Of a DNA stretch of 64,000 nucleotides, positions 36,486-44,149 are shown in pieces (position 1 is the first letter of the stretch; every line of letters begins with the position of its first letter). Position numbers and translations under genes: made by a program. A model generated the notes under the pieces. The model was given only the letters and a program-made list of their open reading frames with translations, was not told the DNA's origin and made no database searches. Source of the stretch: CAVQAH01 sp963784195 (GTDB lineage: Bacteria; Acidobacteriota; Vicinamibacteria; Vicinamibacterales; 2-12-FULL-66-21); NCBI GenBank assembly GCA_963784195.1, contig CAWARA010000016.1, positions 1-64,000 on the forward strand. The letters are read 5' to 3'.

Positions 36486-36887
36486 ATGAGAAAAGCCGCG
36501 ATCGTTGCACTTGTCCTGAGCTTCCACACTCCGGTCCTTGCGCAGCTGTCCAAGGACGCCGCAATCGCGAAGGCCGAGGCCATATTGAAGAACCTCCAGG
36601 AGGGAAAGACTGCGGACGTCGTGAAGGAATTCGACGCCAGAATGGCGCAGGAAGTCCCCGAAGCAAAGCTGCAGCCGGCATGGGCCGGAATGGTCGCCAA
36701 GTTTGGCGCGTTCAAAGATGTCGCCGAACGCCGTGAGGGGTTGATGGAGGGCAGGCAGGCAGTCGAGCTCATCCTCGCCTTCGAAAAGGAAACCATCGTG
36801 CTGCGCTCGGTGTTCGACAAGGATGGAAAAGTGAGCGGGCTCGTCTTCCGTCCGTTGGCGTCAGCCGTCCTCCCCCCGAACAAATAA
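36486..36887 (+). CDS. Secreted DUF3887-type protein
   Basis: A 133-residue exported protein with a signal peptide (IVALVLSFHTPVLA, cleaved near residue 19). The mature part (AEAILKNLQEGKTADVVKEF, KLQPAWAGMVAKFGAFKDVA, ILAFEKETIVLRSVFDKDGK) matches the DUF3887/DUF4878-like alpha+beta fold, often found fused to periplasmic hydrolases. Here it stands alone. ATG at 36486 follows AAAGGAAC. Role unknown. Confidence 0.75.
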   Translation: MRKAAIVALVLSFHTPVLAQLSKDAAIAKAEAILKNLQEGKTADVVKEFDARMAQEVPEAKLQPAWAGMVAKFGAFKDVAERREGLMEGRQAVELILAFEKETIVLRSVFDKDGKVSGLVFRPLASAVLPPNK

Positions 36888-36937
36888 CGCTGCTGAAAAA
36901 GACCCGCGCGGTCATCGATGAACCTCGGGGGGTGCGT

Positions 36938-37522
36938 TCATCTAGTCTTCGTCGCGCGACTCGTCAACCATCGTTTCAATGCAGCACGCGACTCACCGAT
37001 GTCGACGGTCACGTCGTACGAAGTCGGCGTGATGCCGGAAATGGCTTCGTGCCAGACGAACTTCTTTCCGGCAAGTTCCACTTCAGTGTCGAGGACGAGC
37101 TGTTTGCCATCCCATTTCGGCCCGGGCAGCGGAGGCCCCGGGAACATCTCGCAACCACCAGGATTCACGTTGATGCACCAGAGATGCTGCAGCTCCCGCG
37201 CGACATCCCACCACACGATTCCGAACCCGAAGAGCTCCCCCATCGGCGTCTGCGAGTGATATTCCTCGAGCAAGGTGAATCCCCCAGGACCTGGACGCCA
37301 CACCGCCTGACCCTTGCCCATTCCTCCGCTCGGTGTCGGCCCGGCAGGCTCATACTTCTCACTCGTCGTCCACGTTCCGGCAAGCGCCGTGGTGAGTGTC
37401 TGGATTGCAGGAGCTGGCTGGGGCACCGAAGCGGGAGTGAGGTTGTCGGTCGATGGCTGAGCGCGCGCGATGAACATGCATGTTCCGAGTGGCAGCAAGA
37501 TGCAGCAAAGATGCGACCTCAT
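36938..37522 (-). CDS. Secreted DUF1579-like protein
   Basis: A 194-residue exported protein. After a signal (LCCILLPLGTCMFIARA) it contains LAGTWTTSEKYEP, GKGQAVWRPGPGGFTLLEEY and GIVWWDVARELQHLWCIN, typical of DUF1579, a lipocalin-like beta-barrel family common in Acidobacteria. Ligand unknown. It converges with the DUF3887 gene, with 50 bp between their stop codons. Confidence 0.72.
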   Translation of the reverse strand: MRSHLCCILLPLGTCMFIARAQPSTDNLTPASVPQPAPAIQTLTTALAGTWTTSEKYEPAGPTPSGGMGKGQAVWRPGPGGFTLLEEYHSQTPMGELFGFGIVWWDVARELQHLWCINVNPGGCEMFPGPPLPGPKWDGKQLVLDTEVELAGKKFVWHEAISGITPTSYDVTVDIGESRAALKRWLTSRATKTR

Positions 37523-37735
37523 GTGACCTCACTGTTTCACCAGCTCGCCAAGCGTTGTCGGTGTGTCCGACACGGAGATCGAGCCAGCGCGAAAACCGTG
37601 ACATCGTTGGGATTGAGGCGGGTAACGCAGATGAGACGGAGAGGGCGAACGTCTGCAGACCAGCAGCCGCGTCGCAGGCAGCGAGAAACCGAAGGGCGCA
37701 GCGAAGATCCCTGTGGCTGAGCCGGTTCATGGGAC
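37523..37735 (-). pseudogene. Possible N-terminal remnant of a LuxR-type regulator
   Basis: The gap 37523-37868 has no intact gene. On the minus strand it reads MNRLSHRDLRCALRFLAACD then AAAGLQTFALSVSSALPASI, and after a frame change NDVTVFALA. This resembles the N-terminal sensory part of some stand-alone HTH/LuxR regulators. No HTH is present. The evidence is motif-level only. Confidence 0.3.
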
Positions 37736-37868
37736 GACCCGGACGCGGTCCGCCCGCCGTGATGACCGCCGGCGAGCGGCGACTGAATACTAAGAGATGT
37801 GACCGTCGCTCAGTCAAGTGCGACGTGCGACGCACGACATCTCTATCGCATCCGCGTTCGGGTACGTC

Positions 37869-38390
37869 TCAGCGTCCCGCGGTACCGAACGTCACCCCGT
37901 TGTACACGCGCCATCGCTCGGGCGCGCGACCGATGCCATTCGACCATCGGGCATCGGTTCGGAATCCCCACTTGTCGTCTATCGGTATCCTGATGCCACC
38001 GCCCGCATTGACGGTGAATGTCGTTCTCTTCGACATGACGAGGCCGAGCGGAGATTCGGCCACCGTGCCGTACTGCTCGAAACCGGCACCGCCCGCCACG
38101 TAGGGCGTCACTCGTCCAATCGAGGGTAAGTCGTACAGAAGGCTGACGCTCGAGCTCAGCCCTGTCACTTCAGCCTGGCGCACGGCGGTTTCAACTTCGA
38201 TGCTCAGCTTCGATGCAATTGGCCAACGAACGGATGCGCCGACACCGGTCGACGCAGAGGAACCAACCGACACATGCGGCGTGACCTCGTAGGGAATTGG
38301 CGCAGCCTGGTCACGGCTCTCCTGGGCTTGTGCGGCCTCGGCACCAACGAACGTCGCCGACGTCAACAGAACAAGAGGGACGAGTTTCAT
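37869..38390 (-). CDS. Outer-membrane beta-barrel protein
   Basis: A 173-residue exported protein. A signal peptide (LVLLTSATFVGAEAAQA) is followed by alternating amphipathic strands such as KLSIEVETAVRQAEV, VTPYVAGGAGFEQYG and GIRIPIDDKWGFRTDARWSN. This is typical of small OmpA/OmpW-like eight-stranded barrels. No specific function can be given. It is flanked by a minus-strand rhodanese unit 112 bp upstream. Confidence 0.65.
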   Translation of the reverse strand: MKLVPLVLLTSATFVGAEAAQAQESRDQAAPIPYEVTPHVSVGSSASTGVGASVRWPIASKLSIEVETAVRQAEVTGLSSSVSLLYDLPSIGRVTPYVAGGAGFEQYGTVAESPLGLVMSKRTTFTVNAGGGIRIPIDDKWGFRTDARWSNGIGRAPERWRVYNGVTFGTAGR

Positions 38391-38502
38391 AATAAGGACT
38401 CCTGGGAGCTGTCTGCTCCATCGTCATGCAGGATAAGACGGCGGAGATCGGCGGCTGGCCGGTTCCGCCTTCCGCGAATCACGTCCGGTGCGTGATGCGT
38501 GA

Positions 38503-39301
38503 TTACTCGCCTGAATCTGTTGGAAGGTTCGCGCTCAGCCAGCCGCTGATCCCCGCGGACATGACCCGGACACGACGATAACCCATCGACTCCGCCAGTT
38601 TGGCGGCGTTCGGCGCCTTTCTGCACAGGGGATTTGAACAGTAGAACACGAGCGCGGAGCTCTTGTCGGCCGGCAGGTCGCTGGCGTTGAAGGCAAGCGG
38701 GTCGAGATGGAGCGCGCCAGGCACGCGAGCCTTGATGAAGCTCTGGCGGGAATTCACGTCGATGGCCGTCAGCGGTTCGGTCTGCATCGCGTGATGCAGG
38801 TCGCGAGGCGAGATCGTCGAGAGCCCCATCAAACGCGCAAACATCGTCCGTCCTCCGTCTGACATGTGTCTGCCGGCACGCCACAGCCGAAGCAGCCGGA
38901 CTGCAACGATCAGCGTGCCGCCGAGGAGCACCATCGTCGATAGTGGACTCGCGACGTCGATGAGGCGACAGCAGCCAGATCGCCGAGAACGCGAGCCCTG
39001 TCAGCACCCACATCCAGCCTGAGAACCGCTGAAACGCCTGGACCTTCGCCGGATTGCACCGCAGCTCGGACAGCGGTGTCAGGATCTTGGGTGTGGAATT
39101 GCCTGTGAACACGAAGAAGAAGCCAATAATCGCCATCGACAGGCGTTTCGCGGTATCGGGGTCGGTGAAGACGCCCACCGTAGTGGCGAACTTCGCAAGC
39201 AGCGTGCACGCCAGGATCGCTCCGACGAAAAGCGCGGCTCGTCTGATGGGACGATCAGGTCGTCGAGGGGCGTGGCCCTCACCGTTTTGTTCGAGTGACA
39301 T
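38503..39301 (-). CDS. Four-helix membrane domain joined to a rhodanese domain (one frameshift)
   Basis: The N-terminal part (AALFVGAILACTLLAKFATT, SMAIIGFFFVFTGNSTPKIL, FSGWMWVLTGLAFSAIWLL) has three helices. An extra base in the GG pair at 38964-38965 breaks the frame; without it, WLLSLIDVASPLST runs on into VLLGGTLIVAVRLLRLWRAG, a fourth helix. The same frame then encodes a rhodanese domain with the active-site Cys in VFYCSNPLCRKA and DVNSRQSFIKARVPGALHL. Either one fused protein or two coupled genes is possible; no stop codon separates them. It is 3 bp downstream of the ArsR-type gene, an SdpR/SdpI-like arrangement. Confidence 0.62.
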
Positions 39302-39304
39302 GGC

Positions 39305-39640
39305 TCAAGCCTCTCCGTTCAGGGCGCGGCGCCTTCGCAAATTGCGAGTGCCGCGCTGATGGGCGGTGTCTGGTGTTTTCAGGTCCCACCCCAGCGTTTG
39401 CGCGAACCCGAGCAGCGCATCCTCGAGCACCGACATCTTCAGCCGATAGAGGATCGTCCGGCCGCTCTTCTCCGCCTCGACGAGGTCGGCCTCCTGCAGT
39501 ATCGAAAAATGGGCCGACATGGTCGGCTTCGAGACCGGGAAATGGTCGGACAGCTCTCCTGCCGACATCGGTCCTTCGCGCAGGAGCTGGAGCACGCGCC
39601 GGCGGGTGGGATCGGCGAGCGCTTTGAACACGCGGTTCAC
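39305..39640 (-). CDS. ArsR/SdpR-family transcriptional repressor
   Basis: A 111-residue winged-helix repressor: VFKALADPTRRRVLQLLREG, GELSDHFPVSKPTMSAHFSI and GRTILYRLKM are the canonical SdpR/ArsR signatures. No metal-binding cysteine motif is present, so the ligand is unlikely to be arsenic-type. GTG at 39640 matches the family N-terminus and lies only 7 nt from the predicted -10 (39648-39653), so its mRNA is probably leaderless. It likely represses itself and the downstream membrane/rhodanese unit, and perhaps the hydrolase at 12072 through the same sequence. Confidence 0.87.
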   Translation of the reverse strand: MNRVFKALADPTRRRVLQLLREGPMSAGELSDHFPVSKPTMSAHFSILQEADLVEAEKSGRTILYRLKMSVLEDALLGFAQTLGWDLKTPDTAHQRGTRNLRRRRALNGEA

Positions 39641-39647
39641 GTGTTCA

Positions 39648-39676
39648 TATTTAGCTAATCATCAAACTATTGTCAA
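39648..39676 (-). promoter_or_regulatory. arsR-type promoter with operator-like spacer
   Basis: On the minus strand TTGACA (39671-39676) is separated by 17 nt from TAAATA (39648-39653). The spacer and -10 include GATGATTAGCTAAATAT, which is identical to that at 12134-12162. The near-palindrome around TTAGCTAA is the likely repressor site. The promoter overlaps the last codon of the convergent-strand-free DJ-1 gene upstream (39673). Confidence 0.75.
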
Positions 39677-40266
39677 GAGGGCTTCGCTGGCAGACGTCCG
39701 CTTCTGAAGATCTGCGCCCAGAGGGCCCGGTCGCCGGGGCGGAGGACGTTCAGCTCTTCGAACAGCTCTCGAGCAAATTCGACGTCGCCCAGTCCGCTGG
39801 CCGTGATGAGCCCCCGGTCGCGGACAGCCAGCTCGTCGACGTAGTTCTCCGCCTCGCCGTAACCAGGAACCTTCGCGCGCAGGTAGCCAAGACCATTGCT
39901 GGTGTGCTTCCTCCCGCGCAGCAACCCGATCTTTGCCATGGCCACGGTCGCTCCACAGATCGCCGCAATCGGAACCTGCTGCGCGTCGAGCCGCTCGAGC
40001 AGCCCGACGAGCTCGGTTTCGACTGGCAGCGTTTCCCAACGATCGCCGCCAGGCAGGATGAACACGGCAACGTCGGCAGGATCGACGTCGCCAAGCGATC
40101 TGGACGGAAGAACGCGGATGCCGCCCATCGACTCGACCGGATCGCGTGTGAGGCCAACTGTCTCGACGCGATACTGTCCATTGCGGCGCAGTTCCGCGAC
40201 GGCGTGACCGGGCTCCCAGTCGGCGAAGCCTTCGACGACGAGCAGGTAAACGGCTTTGTCGGGCAT
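39673..40266 (-). CDS. DJ-1/PfpI-family protein
   Basis: A 197-residue class I glutamine amidotransferase-like protein: KAVYLLVVEGFADWEPGHAV, FILPGGDRWE and the nucleophile elbow AAICGATVAMAK, where Cys is the catalytic residue. GLITASGLGDVEFARELFEE completes the fold. Members act as chaperones, glyoxalases or deglycases, or are regulatory. It lies upstream of arsR on the same strand, and the arsR promoter starts within its stop region, so the two have separate promoters. Confidence 0.82.
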   Translation of the reverse strand: MPDKAVYLLVVEGFADWEPGHAVAELRRNGQYRVETVGLTRDPVESMGGIRVLPSRSLGDVDPADVAVFILPGGDRWETLPVETELVGLLERLDAQQVPIAAICGATVAMAKIGLLRGRKHTSNGLGYLRAKVPGYGEAENYVDELAVRDRGLITASGLGDVEFARELFEELNVLRPGDRALWAQIFRSGRLPAKPS

Positions 40267-40358
40267 GAGTAATCACGATGGTAGCACCGCGACAGGTTTG
40301 ACGGCGGCTGGAGAGGTTGGTCAGATCAGACGAATTGATGAGCCGACTGACAAGACGG

Positions 40359-40391
40359 GGAGCAGCTTCAATACGCGGAGCAGCTTCAATA
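40359..40391. repeat. Short tandem repeat, 18-bp period
   Basis: GGAGCAGCTTCAATA occurs at 40359-40373 and 40377-40391 with an 18-bp period. It lies between the end of the membrane protein at 40414 and the DJ-1 gene. Possibly a site for a regulator, or slippage. Confidence 0.45.
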
Positions 40392-40413
40392 GATGGTGCG
40401 CGCATGCGGAGGG

Positions 40414-40824
40414 TCAGCCGCGCGCGTGCTCTGAACGCGCTGAACCTGTCCGGACGTACGAGATGACGAAGAACACGCCGAGCGTCATATCGATCATGGC
40501 GGCTCCGAGCATCTGGACGCTGAGACGCCCGAGCAAGAAGAGCGGGATCGCCGCGAATCCGAAGCCCGCCTTTTCGATGATTGAGGCAATCATCATCGGC
40601 CGGTAGCGCACAGGATCCTGCGCGATGGTCAGGAATGCCACCTGCCACGCCACCGTCACGCCGATGAATCCGTAGTAGTACTCGGGGTGGGTGATGGCGG
40701 GGGGATACATCGTGCTGGTCATGTTCTCGAGGAAATACTGGGGCAGCATGACGATGAGGCCGTAGATTCCGGCGATGGTGAAGACGCGTTTGGCGAATCT
40801 GATTGCAGGCACGGTCGTGTCCAT
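40414..40824 (-). CDS. Four-helix membrane protein, unknown
   Basis: ATG at 40824 opens a 136-residue protein with four hydrophobic segments (RVFTIAGIYGLIVMLPQYFL, YYYGFIGVTVAWQVAFLTIA, AGFGFAAIPLFLLG, AAMIDMTLGVFFVISYV). The fragment TSTMYPPAITHPEYYYGFIG between helices is distinctive, but I cannot name the family. The IS110 remnant begins about 20 bp upstream of the start, so the original promoter may have been replaced. Confidence 0.62.
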   Translation of the reverse strand: MDTTVPAIRFAKRVFTIAGIYGLIVMLPQYFLENMTSTMYPPAITHPEYYYGFIGVTVAWQVAFLTIAQDPVRYRPMMIASIIEKAGFGFAAIPLFLLGRLSVQMLGAAMIDMTLGVFFVISYVRTGSARSEHARG

Positions 40825-40844
40825 TCGATGAATTGCGGAGATTG

Positions 40845-41587
40845 TTCCTGCTGGCGGGTGGTGCGGGTCCCGAGTGTGGCGGACGAAGACGCGCGCCAGC
40901 TGCACCGGACGTGGGAAACGCTGCAGGGGGATAGGACGCGCGTGATCAATCGGCTCAAAGCGGTGTTGGCCACCCACGGCGTGCGGCTGGCGATCACGGC
41001 CGACTTTCTCGAGCAGGTGGCGGCCACGCGGGTCTGGGATGGAAGTGAAATCCCGCGGGGGGGCGCGCGCGCCTGGCGCACGATTGGGCGCAGTTGCAGG
41101 CATTGAGGAGCAGTTGGCGGCGGTGAAAGCCGCGCGCGCCGGCCTCCGGATAGATCGCGCCACCGCGACCGGCCGTGCGGTGCAGGCGCTCCAAGGGGTG
41201 CGGGCGATCGGGGCGGGGGGCGCCTGGGTCTTGGCGACGGAGATTTTTGGGTGGCGCGAGATCCGGAATGGGCGGCAGCTCGGCGCGCTCGTCGGGTTGG
41301 CGCCGGCGCTGTATCAAAGCGGGGCGACGCAGCGCGATCGCGGGATTACGCGGGCGGGCAATGCGCACGTGCGGCGCATGATGGTGCAACTGGCGTGGGG
41401 CTGGCTGCGGTGGCAATCCGACAGTGCGCTAGCGCAGTGGTATCAGCGCCGCTTTGCCACGGGCGGATCGCGGCAGCGGCGCATTGGGATCGTCGCGTTG
41501 GCGCGGAAACTGCTGATCGCCCTGTGGCGCTATGTGGATCAAGATATCGTGCCTGAGGGAGCGCGGCTCAAAGTGACGGTCGCGTAA
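40845..41587 (+). pseudogene. IS110-family transposase remnant
   Basis: The first part (RVVRVPSVADEDARQLHRTW, RTRVINRLKAVLATHGVRLA) and the C-terminal Transposase_20 domain (VRAIGAGGAWVLATEIFGW, QLGALVGLAPALYQSGATQ, GITRAGNAHVRRMMVQLAWG) are characteristic of IS110 transposases. The N-terminal DEDD/RuvC-like catalytic domain is missing, and at least two frame changes occur between 41050 and 41105, one in a seven-G run. This copy cannot transpose by itself. Confidence 0.8.
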
Positions 41588-42021
41588 GTCGACCGCGGTC
41601 GACCCCAGGCGCGCGCGAGCTGGGGCGAGCCCCCGTAGACCCGCGGGTTCACGGACACCGTGGATCGATGTTTAGAAGGCGGGGCTCGCGTCCAGGCTTC
41701 ACGAACGAAGTCTCTGGTCGTCGGTGTGGTTCACACCGGCACGGATAGGAGCAGCGTGGAAGCCACCGCGACCACGCCCGGAAGCCGCCAGCGAAACGGA
41801 CGCGCGCTGACCCTCACGCACGGGACGAGCGGCAACCAGGCTCGGCCGCCTCCGTGGGCCCTTGGCTTATGAAGGGCCCACTCCGGTGGCCTCGGTGAAG
41901 GTGTGTGTTGACGACGAACAAATGCAGGGGGCTGGACAACCACCCGCCTCATAGGAGCGGATCGATCGTACCGTACGACGTTGACGAGTCGAACCGGGAG
42001 AGGCACAGCTTGATCAATCGA
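41588..42021. other. Non-coding right flank of the IS110 remnant
   Basis: No coding frame is convincing in this 430-bp stretch. It contains an 8-bp hairpin (GTGGGCCC at 41854-41861 with GGGCCCAC at 41874-41881, loop 12 nt). IS110/IS1111 elements carry a structured non-coding RNA (bridge RNA) in one flank, so this could be the remains of that sequence. The insertion boundary towards 42022 is not clear. Confidence 0.35.
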
Positions 42022-43104
42022 ATGAAGCGGCGGGAACTCCTGGTGGCAGGCAGCCGGGCGGCCTTGGGCTTTTGTCTCGTGCCCGGTGTCGCACGAGCCG
42101 GCACCATTCAGTCCTCGCCTCAATGGAGGCCGCTCGTCGTCGAGTTGGAAAAACTGATACCTCAGCTCATGGCCGAGGCCAACGTGCCGGGATTGGGTGC
42201 CGCCATCGTGAATGGCGGACGCCTGGTCTGGCGGCGCGGCTTCGGGGTCCGGGACACGTCATCGAAGTCACCGGTCGACAACGACACCGTGTTCGAGGCC
42301 GCCTCCATGAGCAAGCCGCCCTTCGCCTACGTCGTCCTGAAGCTGTGCGAGAGGGGCGTGCTCGCGCTCGATACGCCGCTGACCAAGTACACGTCCGAAC
42401 GATTCTTGAACGACGACCCACGGCTGGATCTGATCACCGCACGCCATGTCCTGTCGCACTGCAGCGGGTTTCAGAACTGGCGATCGGATGCCGAGCCACT
42501 GAAGATCCATTTCACCCCGGGCGAGAAGTACATGTATTCCGGCGAAGGTTACAGCTATCTCCAATCGGTGGTCGCGAAGGTCACCGGCCAGCCAATTGAC
42601 ACCTACATGAAGGCCAACATGTTCGTGCCGTTCGGCATGGGGGCGAGCGATTTCGCCATGACCGCGGGGTTGAAACGCCATGCGGCGCGTCCGCACGATG
42701 AGAAGGGCAAACCCCTCGATCCGAACGTGCCCACGCCGGAAAGTATCGCCCGCTATGGAGCCGCCGGCGGACTGCGGACGACTGCGTCGGACTACGCGCG
42801 ATTCATCATCGAAGTCGTGAGCCCCAGGCCGACCGACCGGTTTCGCCTCACGAAAGCCAGCATCGATGAGATGTTACGGCCCCAGGTGAAGGTCAATGAC
42901 GCAATGTCGAGCTCGTGGGCTCTTGGCTGGCAGGTCCAACAGACCGGCGTGATCAACCACGGTGGCCACAATCGCGGCTTTCAGTGTCATGCCGTGGCGT
43001 CAGCCGCGAGCCGATCGGGCTTCGTGATCATGACGAATGGCGAGAGTGGATCCGAGCTGATTTCGAAGCTCTTGCTCGGCGATCTCATGAACCGATTTCT
43101 GTAG
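42022..43104 (+). CDS. Beta-lactamase-fold serine hydrolase, exported (Tat-type signal)
   Basis: A 360-residue class C/penicillin-binding-like hydrolase. MKRRELLVAGSRAALGFCLV is a twin-arginine signal. The SxxK nucleophile is Ser95 (SMSK), the second element is YSGEGY in place of the usual YxN, and the third is the HxG motif in NHGGHNRGF. Such proteins are esterases, DD-peptidases or unknown amide hydrolases; beta-lactam hydrolysis need not be the function. ATG at 42022 is chosen because the signal starts there. It lies beside the IS110 remnant. Confidence 0.85.
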   Translation: MKRRELLVAGSRAALGFCLVPGVARAGTIQSSPQWRPLVVELEKLIPQLMAEANVPGLGAAIVNGGRLVWRRGFGVRDTSSKSPVDNDTVFEAASMSKPPFAYVVLKLCERGVLALDTPLTKYTSERFLNDDPRLDLITARHVLSHCSGFQNWRSDAEPLKIHFTPGEKYMYSGEGYSYLQSVVAKVTGQPIDTYMKANMFVPFGMGASDFAMTAGLKRHAARPHDEKGKPLDPNVPTPESIARYGAAGGLRTTASDYARFIIEVVSPRPTDRFRLTKASIDEMLRPQVKVNDAMSSSWALGWQVQQTGVINHGGHNRGFQCHAVASAASRSGFVIMTNGESGSELISKLLLGDLMNRFL

Positions 43105-43179
43105 CTTCGCAGCCGGTGGATGGGAGAAAGGAAGAACACCGTTCTTCCCTTCCCCACGGCTGTCGCACGCAACCCGGAA

Positions 43180-43812
43180 TCAGAATCGCAGCCCCATCCC
43201 CAGCTTCGTCGAGAGATTGTGGCTGGTGCAGTCGCCGGCCCAGCATCCAGGAGCGAAGCTGCGGTGCCAGATCATCGTGTCGCCAAGCTCGAAGCGCGCG
43301 ACGGTGCGCTCGGTCGGATAGAACTCGAACACGCCGCCAAGATCCAGCGCAAACTCGGTTCGGTACTCCGGTCTGGCCAGCAGCACGAACGGGCACTCGG
43401 GGCCGATGCACCCCTGTCCGCCGACGACCTCGCTGAGCCGCGTGAGGCCAGGACGAACCTTGGCGAAGGCTCCAACTCTGTCGGTGCGCCTGCCCATCTT
43501 CAGGCCGAAGAACGCATCGGTACGCTGACGCTCGTACGCGACGCGCAGGTTGGGCGTGAGTATCGACGGCGCCTCGAGGATGTCGTCGTTCGGGAAGAAT
43601 GTGGCCTCGGCCTCGAGGGCCGCCCACGGCGACAGGTCGAACGATATGCGGCCGCCAAAACCGGCGTTTGAGGTGTCGAACGCGCTGAGGCGGAGGAAGC
43701 TTGCAAGCGCGCCGACTTCAAAACGCGGGTCGGCGGATTGCGCGTGGACCATACCCGTTACGGAGAACGTAAGGATCGTCAGAATCGAAACCGCGAGACC
43801 CCACCTTTTCAT
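43180..43812 (-). CDS. Outer-membrane beta-barrel protein
   Basis: ATG at 43812 opens a 210-residue exported protein. A signal peptide (LAVSILTILTFSVTGMVHA) is followed by barrel-type strands such as GGRISFDLSPWAALEAEATF, RVAYERQRTDAFFGLKMG and FALDLGGVFEFYPTERTVAR, ending in a C-terminal aromatic (GMGLRF) needed for BAM recognition. A loop holds four cysteines (GCIGPEC, GCWAGDC). Function unknown. It converges with the beta-lactamase-fold gene. Confidence 0.7.
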   Translation of the reverse strand: MKRWGLAVSILTILTFSVTGMVHAQSADPRFEVGALASFLRLSAFDTSNAGFGGRISFDLSPWAALEAEATFFPNDDILEAPSILTPNLRVAYERQRTDAFFGLKMGRRTDRVGAFAKVRPGLTRLSEVVGGQGCIGPECPFVLLARPEYRTEFALDLGGVFEFYPTERTVARFELGDTMIWHRSFAPGCWAGDCTSHNLSTKLGMGLRF

Positions 43813-43996
43813 CACCGAGCTCCCTGCTCCCAGGCCTGGCGGCCCCGAGCGATGCAAGAGATGCGCCCCAGCCATCCACACGCGTTTCCAATCGTTTCGC
43901 GCATCAGGAGATGGGTTCAATCCCACCCGCTGGATCGGCCATTCAGCCGGACGCGAACGGCTCAGTCTTCCTGCAATTCGTCCCCGACGAATCTGC

Positions 43997-44057
43997 TACA
44001 GTTGACGCTGCGCTGCACGGGACGCCGCCAGTCCGCGGAAAGGGCCAAGCCCACCCG
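43997..44057 (+). promoter_or_regulatory. Conserved leader of ankyrin gene (copy A)
   Basis: The 29-bp block at 44029-44057 (CAGTCCGCGGAAAGGGCC...CCCACCCG) recurs with two changes at 47514-47542 ahead of the second ankyrin gene. A TACAGT -10-like hexamer lies 26 bp upstream at 43997-44002. The rest of the gap 43813-44149 shows no gene. The block sits 93 bp upstream of the ATG, where a 5' UTR element is expected. Confidence 0.55.
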
Positions 44058-44149
44058 ACCGTTCGACAAGAATCCAGGCAAGCCACTTCCTCGCCTGTTG
44101 ATGCGGACCACAGGCCACCAGCCCGCCGCGCGCGGGCGAGGAGGTCGCT

